64,000 bases of DNA from SSF26 sp037443945. Lineage in GTDB: Bacteria > Chloroflexota > Anaerolineae > J102. Positions 58,766-64,000 of this stretch are shown in pieces; positions within the stretch are counted from its first letter, which is position 1; the number at the start of each line of letters is the position of its first letter. Location of the stretch: the NCBI GenBank assembly GCA_037443945.1, contig JBBINH010000015.1:1-64000 (forward strand), written 5' to 3'. The translations under genes and the position numbers were made by a program. Under the pieces are notes generated by a model that saw only the letters and a list, made by a program, of their open reading frames with translations, had not been told where the DNA came from and did no database searches.

Positions 58766-59824
58766 ATGAGAGCGCTCCCTGCCCTTTATCCTCTGCGTTT
58801 GGAACGTCGGCTTGACCATCGCTTGTGGGGTGGCTCGCGGCTGGCCGCCTGGTTGCATCTGCCCCCGCCGTGGCCGAACGATCTGGCCGAGTCCTGGCAG
58901 GTGTATGCCGAGAATCGGGTTCTGAACGGGCCTCTGGCCGGTCACACGCTGGCCGAGCTCTGCCACGAGTATGGCCCTGCCCTGCTCGGCACCCTCAGCG
59001 TGCAACGCTACGGCGACGATTTTCCTCTCCTGGCCAAATTCATCGATGCCAACGACCGGCTTTCCATCCAGGTCCATCCCGACGACGAGTACGCGCATAC
59101 GATGGAAGCGCATACCGGCTTTCACGGCAAGACCGAGGCCTGGTACATTATCGCCGCCGAGCCGGGGGCCAGTGTGGTGTATGGCCTGCGTCGGGCTACC
59201 GACCCGACTGTGTTCCGTGAAGCGGTTGCGAAGGAGCGTCTGGAGGAGCTGCTCAACATCGTGCCCGTCCGGGCCGGCGATGTCATTTTCGTCCCGGCCG
59301 GTACTCTCCACGCCATCAACGCCGGCATCCTCCTCTTCGAGATCCAGCAGAAATCGGATCTCACCTATCGCGTTTACGACTACGGTCGTCGGGATGGGCA
59401 GGGTCGTCTCCGCGAACTTCACCTCGATAAAGCCATGGCCGTCCTCGATTTCGAAGCGGCCGGTCCGGCCCATGTGTCGCCGCTGCCGCTGGCGCCGGGG
59501 CATGAATTGCTGGTGGCCTGTCCTTATTTTGCCCTGGAGCGCCTACGTGGAGGGAACCATCAACTGGAGGTAGGGCCGACCAGTTTTGAGATCCATACCC
59601 TCATTGCCGGACAGGCCATCGTCGCCGGCGAAGTCCTAACGCCGGGCGAGTCCTTGCTTCTTCCGGCGCAATGGGGAACGTATTCCCTCGACCTTTCCGC
59701 CGATGCCGTTTTGCTACGCGTTTACGTGCCCGATCTAAGCGGTCGGGTATGGCAACATCTACAAGCCCTTGGCTATCCTGAGTCCCGTTTGATGGCTACA
59801 GTGCGCTTCCATCCCAGAAATTGA
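58766..59824 (+). CDS. manA: Mannose-6-phosphate isomerase, class I
   Basis: 352 residues; interconverts mannose 6-phosphate and fructose 6-phosphate, supplying GDP-mannose for glycans. Zinc ligands are in LSIQVHPDDEYAH (Gln-x-His), GKTEAWYII (Glu) and VPAGTLHAINAG (His), with QKSDLTYRVYDYGR the catalytic Arg region. N-terminal LERRLDHRLWGGSRLAAWL fits. Short-form class I (B. subtilis ManA-like, ~315) with some extra residues at the C terminus. The DUF4062-like gene follows with TGATG overlap. Confidence 0.94.
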   Translation: MRALPALYPLRLERRLDHRLWGGSRLAAWLHLPPPWPNDLAESWQVYAENRVLNGPLAGHTLAELCHEYGPALLGTLSVQRYGDDFPLLAKFIDANDRLSIQVHPDDEYAHTMEAHTGFHGKTEAWYIIAAEPGASVVYGLRRATDPTVFREAVAKERLEELLNIVPVRAGDVIFVPAGTLHAINAGILLFEIQQKSDLTYRVYDYGRRDGQGRLRELHLDKAMAVLDFEAAGPAHVSPLPLAPGHELLVACPYFALERLRGGNHQLEVGPTSFEIHTLIAGQAIVAGEVLTPGESLLLPAQWGTYSLDLSADAVLLRVYVPDLSGRVWQHLQALGYPESRLMATVRFHPRN

Positions 59825-60444
59825 TGTTTGCTCCTTTACCCCCTGGTATGGAGGAGCTCGCATCCCCTATGGCCGAGAAGCTACGCATTTTCGTCAGCGC
59901 TACTGCCGATCTGGAGGCCGAACGCGGGATCATTGCCCGCACGCTGGCCGACCTGCCCCTGCGGGTAGGGGCGGAGATCCGTCGCTGCCCGCCGGAGGGG
60001 GTCTCTTACGAAACGCTTTTCGAGCTGATCAGCAATGTGGACCGGGTCTACTTTCTGCTGGGGCAGGACATTACGGCCCCGGCCGGAGCCGAATGGGACC
60101 TGGCCATTGAACTGGAACGGCCCATTCTGGCCTTACGGGCGGCCCGACGCCTGACCCCCGCCGCCCAGCAGTTCCTACGCCTGGCCTTTCATCAGGTGAC
60201 CCCGACCGCATGGAAAATCTTCCACTCCGATGCGGAACTGGCCCGCTTCGTCACCCTCGATCTGATCGATATCTTCCTCCATCCCGCCAATCGCTACGGT
60301 CTCTCGGTCGAAGAAGTCGTCGAGCTTGAACAATACCGCCGCCGCCTGTTGACACCGACGACCGTAACAACCGCCGCAGGCGGGCCGACCGACGCGGCCA
60401 TCATCCTGGAACAACGCCCTCCCTCAGAGGACGGCCAGGAGTGA
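59824..60444 (+). CDS. DUF4062-like protein
   Basis: 206 residues. KLRIFVSATADLEAERGIIAR matches the start of DUF4062 ('FVSSTFxDLxxER'), a TIR-related alpha/beta fold often found at the N terminus of STAND/NLR-type proteins. VYFLLGQDITAPAGAEWDLAIEL is the corresponding second half. The C terminus is polar and unstructured. No enzymatic residues can be assigned. Start: the ATG at 59824 overlaps the manA stop; an ATG at 59869 (MAEKLRIF) has GGAGGAG 12 bases upstream and is an equally good choice. It precedes a Clp-type ATPase by 24 bases, suggesting a functional pair. Confidence 0.65.
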   Translation: MFAPLPPGMEELASPMAEKLRIFVSATADLEAERGIIARTLADLPLRVGAEIRRCPPEGVSYETLFELISNVDRVYFLLGQDITAPAGAEWDLAIELERPILALRAARRLTPAAQQFLRLAFHQVTPTAWKIFHSDAELARFVTLDLIDIFLHPANRYGLSVEEVVELEQYRRRLLTPTTVTTAAGGPTDAAIILEQRPPSEDGQE

Positions 60445-60468
60445 GCCCGAAGGCGACATGGTCGATTC

Positions 60469-62673
60469 ATGACCCGTCTCAACCCCGACATCCCCAATCC
60501 CGAACTCACTCAGGCCCTCGATCAGGCGGCCGACGCCATGCGGGACGCCGGCCACAGCGTGCTCACGCCCGAATGGCTTCTGCTTATCCTGGCCCGTAGC
60601 GAGAGCACGGATGCCGGCCGTTTGCTGCGCCATCTGGCCCAGGAACGCGGCTTTTCCCTGACCGCCTTTGTCGAGACGGCCGCGCAGATGGCCCGTCTGC
60701 GCCAAGGCCGCGATGGCAAGCTCCGTTTCCTCACGGCCGGCGGTGTCGAGATCGCCCTTTCCGATGAGCTGATCATCGTCCTCGACGAAGGCCGCGGCAT
60801 CGCCCGCGCCCTGGATGAAGTTCAGGTCGGCACGCATCATGTCCTGGCGGCCATGGCGGAGCGAGGCGTGAGCACCAGCGCCTTCTTGCAGAGTCACGGC
60901 ATCACTCCAGAAGTCATGACCGACCGCCTTATGGCGGCGGCGGCAGTCCGCAAGCAAACGACCGGTGACCTGGTGGGGCAGGCCCAGGCCGGCGAGCTGC
61001 GGCCGGTGTATTATCGGCAGACCCTGCTGCGCGATCTGAGCACCCTGCTGGCCCTGGTCGGCCCGCGGCATGTGCTTCTGGTCGGTCCGCCGGGGGTGGG
61101 CAAGCGTGCGCTGGTGCAGGCGCTGGCCTTGCTCATGGCCGAGGGTAAAGGCCCCACCGGCCTGAAAGCCCTCATCACCGTCAGTGAGTCGGCCCTGCTG
61201 ACCGATGCGGCCCAGGCCCTGGAGGCCGCCTTGCGCCAGGCCCGTGGGGGCATTCTGTTCCTGCCGAACATCCAACGCTTTTGCGGAGGGCCGCTCGATG
61301 CCGTGTTTCCCAAGGCCGAGCGCGCCCTGCAAAAAGCCTTTCTGGCCCGCGACCCGGTCCTCATCGGCAGTCTCAGCCCTCAGGACTATGAGCACTTCAT
61401 CGCCAAAACGCCGGCCATCCGCGAAAACAGCCATCGCCTGGATGTGCCCGAACCGACCCCGGAGGAGACGGCGGCCATCCTCGCCGTCCATCGGCCCCAT
61501 CTCGAAGCCGAATACGGGCTGAGCATTGACCCTGACGCCATGCCCACGGTAGCCCGGCTGGCCCGTCGCTATCTCACGGCCACGCCCCTACCGGCGTCGG
61601 CTTTGCAATTGCTCCATCGCGCCTGCGCGCTGGTCGTGGCCAGTCAGCAAGCGCAAAATCCGTTCCGACCGCCCCAGGCCGGTGACGGTCAGCGGGTCGA
61701 CGGCGAGGACGTGGCTCTGGCCCTCAGCCTGATGACCGGTATCCCCGTGACGCGACTGGGCGTGGATGAACGTGCCCGCTATGCCACCATGGTCGCAGCC
61801 ATCCGTCGGCGCATTGTCGGTCAGGACGAGGCCGTGCTGGCCGTGACACGGGCCATCAAGACGGCACGGGTGGGCTTGAAGGACCCGAAACGGCCGATCG
61901 GCTCCTTCCTTTTCCTGGGGCCTACCGGGGTCGGGAAGACCGAGCTGGCGAAGGCGCTGGCCGAGTTCATGTTCGGTGACGAGTCGGCGCTGTTTGCCCT
62001 CGACATGAGCGAGTATCAGCAGGAGCACAGCGTGGCCCGCTTGATCGGCGCGCCGCCGGGCTATGTGGGCTACGAGAGCGGCGGGCAACTCACGGACCAT
62101 GTGCGACGACAGCCCTATACCGTTATCCTGTTCGACGAGGTGGAGAAAGCCCATCCGCGCGTGCTCGATGTCCTCCTCCAGGTCATGGAGGAAGGCCGGC
62201 TGACCGACGGCCGGGGACGCACCGCTTTCTTCCACGAAGCCGTCCTGATCCTGACCAGCAATCTCGGGTCGGAGTATCTGACCGAACCCGTCGTTGGCGA
62301 ACGGCAACGGGAATTGGTGATGGCGGCCGTGCGGAGCTTCTTTCGGCCTGAATTCCTCAACCGCCTGGATGAAATCGTCCTTTTCCGTGCGCTTTCCCCC
62401 GACGAATTGGCCCGCATCCTCGATTTGCTCCTGGAGAAGGAAGCCCAGCTGTTGGCCCTCCGCCAACTCCGCCTGGAAGTGGACCAAGCGGCTCGGACCT
62501 GGCTGCTGGCGCAGAATACGCAGCCCGAATGGGGTGCACGGCCTCTGCGCCGCATCCTGCAGAAGCACCTGCGCGAACCCCTGGCCGATTACCTGCTGGC
62601 CCACGATCCGGCGCCGGGCACCGTGGTGCGGATGCATCTGCAGAACGGGCATCCGGTCTTCGACATGGCCTGA
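60469..62673 (+). CDS. Clp/Hsp100-type AAA+ ATPase with degenerate first ATPase domain
   Basis: 734 residues: a double Clp_N domain (1-160), D1 (~185-400) and D2 (~430-734). D2 is intact: Walker A FLGPTGVGKTELAKAL, Walker B VILFDEVEKAHPRV, and SFFRPEFLNRLDEIV. D1 keeps a Walker A-like GPPGVGKRALVQAL, but Walker B reads GGILFLPNIQRF, with Pro-Asn instead of Asp-Glu. There is no ClpB-type coiled-coil middle domain. The loop after LTSNLGSEYL is short and lacks the IGF/LGF tripeptide that docks ClpP, so it is likely a chaperone, not a protease partner. It is cotranscribed with the DUF4062-like protein. Usual ClpB is ~860 and ClpC ~810 residues. Confidence 0.85.
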   Translation: MTRLNPDIPNPELTQALDQAADAMRDAGHSVLTPEWLLLILARSESTDAGRLLRHLAQERGFSLTAFVETAAQMARLRQGRDGKLRFLTAGGVEIALSDELIIVLDEGRGIARALDEVQVGTHHVLAAMAERGVSTSAFLQSHGITPEVMTDRLMAAAAVRKQTTGDLVGQAQAGELRPVYYRQTLLRDLSTLLALVGPRHVLLVGPPGVGKRALVQALALLMAEGKGPTGLKALITVSESALLTDAAQALEAALRQARGGILFLPNIQRFCGGPLDAVFPKAERALQKAFLARDPVLIGSLSPQDYEHFIAKTPAIRENSHRLDVPEPTPEETAAILAVHRPHLEAEYGLSIDPDAMPTVARLARRYLTATPLPASALQLLHRACALVVASQQAQNPFRPPQAGDGQRVDGEDVALALSLMTGIPVTRLGVDERARYATMVAAIRRRIVGQDEAVLAVTRAIKTARVGLKDPKRPIGSFLFLGPTGVGKTELAKALAEFMFGDESALFALDMSEYQQEHSVARLIGAPPGYVGYESGGQLTDHVRRQPYTVILFDEVEKAHPRVLDVLLQVMEEGRLTDGRGRTAFFHEAVLILTSNLGSEYLTEPVVGERQRELVMAAVRSFFRPEFLNRLDEIVLFRALSPDELARILDLLLEKEAQLLALRQLRLEVDQAARTWLLAQNTQPEWGARPLRRILQKHLREPLADYLLAHDPAPGTVVRMHLQNGHPVFDMA

Positions 62674-62676
62674 GGC

Positions 62677-63594
62677 TCAGGCTGCCCGCCGCCGTGAAGG
62701 AACCTCTTTCACCAAGGCCACCTCATCCATCGTCAGCGGTGGGTCGAGCTCCTCCTCGGCATTCGTATCGGCATTGTCGGCACGTTTAGGGACCTTTGGC
62801 GACCTGTTGACATCCGAGTTCAAGCCAAGCTCGATCTCGGATTGGCCGTTGGGCGTGAGGCGGGTATTGATCTCCAAAGCGCCTGAGGGGGTGGGAATTT
62901 GCAGGGGCGGTGGCTGCAGACCTTCGACGACGGCCATCAGGTGGGTCTGCAGATGGGGCGGGTAATCGCGGATAAGCCGCAGGATTTGCTCCCATTTGCC
63001 GGTCAGACGCTGTATATGCACCCGGTCGGCGCGGGCGCGGTCAAACGCTTCGATCAGGGTCGGCGGTAGCGAATCGAGGACCATCCAGCAGGGTTCCGCT
63101 TCATTGAGCACATAACCGAAGCGGGCCAGAACCCTCCCCAGATGACGGCGGATGTTGAGCATGAGGGCCTCGTTCTGCCGGGTCATCGTGAGGATATGGG
63201 ACAACTGGGTGTAGAAATCGGCATCGGCGGGCACCGGATGGCGTCGCTCGTATTCCCTGACCATCTGGATGACCAGATGCTGAACGGCATCGTCCAGTTT
63301 GTCCTTCCGATCCTGCTCATTCCAGGAGGCCAGCTCGGCCAGACGGGCGAAATCCTGCCCTGCTGTGCGACGCAGGTCAAGGCTGGCATGAAAAGACAAC
63401 CGCAGGGTGACAGGCACCCCACTTCCGGCAAAGGTTCGGATCAACACAATGAGCCTTGTCTGCCGCACATCGAGGATGGCGTGACATTCGTCCACGTGCG
63501 GCCATAGCCAGATCAGTCCCGGACCGGCGATGCGATGGAAGCGGCCCAGACGATAGATAACCGCTTCGTATCCTTCTTCCACTTTCAAGAACAT
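62677..63594 (-). CDS. SPFH/Band 7 domain protein
   Basis: 305 residues. The N terminus VEEGYEAVIYRLGRFHRIAGPGLIWLWPHVDE is the start of the SPFH (stomatin/prohibitin) domain, and ILDVRQTRLIVLIRTFAGSGVPVTLRLSFHASLDLR its second half. There is no N-terminal TM helix, unlike most stomatins, so membrane contact must be through the domain itself. The helical region ~95-210 is followed by a polar tail. It converges on the Clp ATPase with only 3 bases between the stops. The ATPase gene upstream ends 4 bases before its ATG, suggesting cotranscription. Confidence 0.78.
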   Translation of the reverse strand: MFLKVEEGYEAVIYRLGRFHRIAGPGLIWLWPHVDECHAILDVRQTRLIVLIRTFAGSGVPVTLRLSFHASLDLRRTAGQDFARLAELASWNEQDRKDKLDDAVQHLVIQMVREYERRHPVPADADFYTQLSHILTMTRQNEALMLNIRRHLGRVLARFGYVLNEAEPCWMVLDSLPPTLIEAFDRARADRVHIQRLTGKWEQILRLIRDYPPHLQTHLMAVVEGLQPPPLQIPTPSGALEINTRLTPNGQSEIELGLNSDVNRSPKVPKRADNADTNAEEELDPPLTMDEVALVKEVPSRRRAA

Positions 63595-63598
63595 AGTG

Positions 63599-64000
63599 CT
63601 ACAAATCCGAAAATTTTAGATAGTTTTCGAACAAAAGACTAAAAATCCGATCATTAGGCTCGAGTAAAAGACCGCGTCGACGTAGCAGAAAGAGCGCGGG
63701 GGCATCGCCGGTGCCGGGCGTTTGGCCGTGGGTCAACATCCAGAGTACCTGTTGTTCATGCCGATGGAGGGAGCGGAAGATGCGCTCACAGGCTTCGCGA
63801 ATGGCCGGCTGAGCCAGGAGATCGCCGGTGGGGTTCCGAGAGGAAGGGGGATCGATCAGGTATTGCTCATGGACCAACCTGAGCAACCTGGCATGCCCGC
63901 CGGCCAATTGGTAGATGAAACGCAGCGTGGAATTCGCCAGTGGCTGCGCCGCCTGAGCGTTGAGAAATTGCAACATGTGCCAGGCATCGGCCCGGTTATA
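63599..64000 (-). CDS. C-terminal part of a STAND/Orc1-like AAA+ ATPase (5' partial)
   Basis: 133 residues are visible; the frame is open to the right edge. RFIYQLAGGHARLLRLVHEQYL is the sensor 2/lid helix typical of STAND and Orc1/Cdc6-like ATPases ('GGHPxLL'). LHRHEQQVLWMLTHGQTPGTG and ALFLLRRRGLLLEPNDRIFSLLFENYL form a winged-helix that ends the protein. The nucleotide-binding site lies outside the window. It is coupled to the SPFH gene. Whether it acts in signalling or defence cannot be decided. Confidence 0.7.
   Translation of the reverse strand, partial: YNRADAWHMLQFLNAQAAQPLANSTLRFIYQLAGGHARLLRLVHEQYLIDPPSSRNPTGDLLAQPAIREACERIFRSLHRHEQQVLWMLTHGQTPGTGDAPALFLLRRRGLLLEPNDRIFSLLFENYLKFSDL

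Overview
The window is a dense, GC-rich bacterial chromosome segment, most likely from a Chloroflexota (Anaerolineae/Caldilineae-like) bacterium. Pointers to that phylum are the Thr-Pro-rich lipoprotein linkers (32125-33084, 57676-58677), a Cys-rich CPYL...CLGG..CP domain protein (56530-57033), the concanavalin-type protein end at the left edge, and the general gene style. This is inferred from protein character only. No rRNA, tRNA, CRISPR array, transposase or prophage gene was seen. The species and the thermophilic habit hinted at by the tungsten-type aldehyde oxidoreductase are not proven.

Layout. 1-6 kb: end of a secreted protein, aldehyde:ferredoxin oxidoreductase with gnd, an HD hydrolase, a rhomboid protease and a YdjM-like membrane protein. 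6-11 kb: an XdhD-type molybdenum hydroxylase with its FAD subunit, then a DJ-1/PfpI protein with a clear terminator. 11-18 kb: gltX, a metal-chelatase ATPase and VWA pair joined across a slippery A9 run, an EamA transporter and an ABC-2 exporter (ATPase plus two permeases). 18.3-19 kb: a gene-free, hairpin-rich stretch. 19-23 kb: three membrane proteins resembling the membrane arm of complex I or hydrogenase-4. 23-29 kb: M50 protease, MsrQ-like protein, PAP2-like protein, hisZ, P1 peptidase and two XdhC-type molybdenum cofactor chaperones. 29-35 kb: penicillin-binding protein 1C, an SH3 lipoprotein and a membrane-anchored glycoside hydrolase. 35-39 kb: cytochrome c maturation genes ccmH, ccmG-like, ccmF and a CcmI-like zinc-ribbon protein. 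39-44.5 kb: a SUMF1-fold protein, flippase, PqqD-like protein, asparagine synthetase and class I amidotransferase. 44.5-52 kb, minus strand: an amino-acid ABC permease and binding protein, and a likely pruA-tyrS-lutA-lutB-lutC transcription unit. 52-56 kb: methyltransferase, M24 peptidase, G5/3D-domain protein and rsmA. 56.4-64 kb: a second palindromic repeat region, an operon of LysM lipoprotein, plsC and a CPYL protein, manA, a DUF4062-like protein with an unusual Clp ATPase, and convergently an SPFH protein with a STAND-like ATPase cut by the window edge.

Themes. Molybdenum/tungsten enzymes and their maturation (AOR, XdhD, XdhC x2), cell-envelope synthesis (PbpC, LysM, 3D, flippase, GH), and redox protein maturation (Ccm, MsrQ) dominate. 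The strongest unusual signals are: a likely programmed -1 frameshift making two chelatase subunits from one message; a ferredoxin-like domain with all eight cluster cysteines replaced; a complex-I-like membrane arm without the usual charged residues or a peripheral arm; a Clp ATPase with a degenerate first ATPase ring; a shared palindromic repeat family in two intergenic regions; and a recurrent extended -10 promoter TGCTAnAAT, twice placed so that the mRNA would be leaderless.
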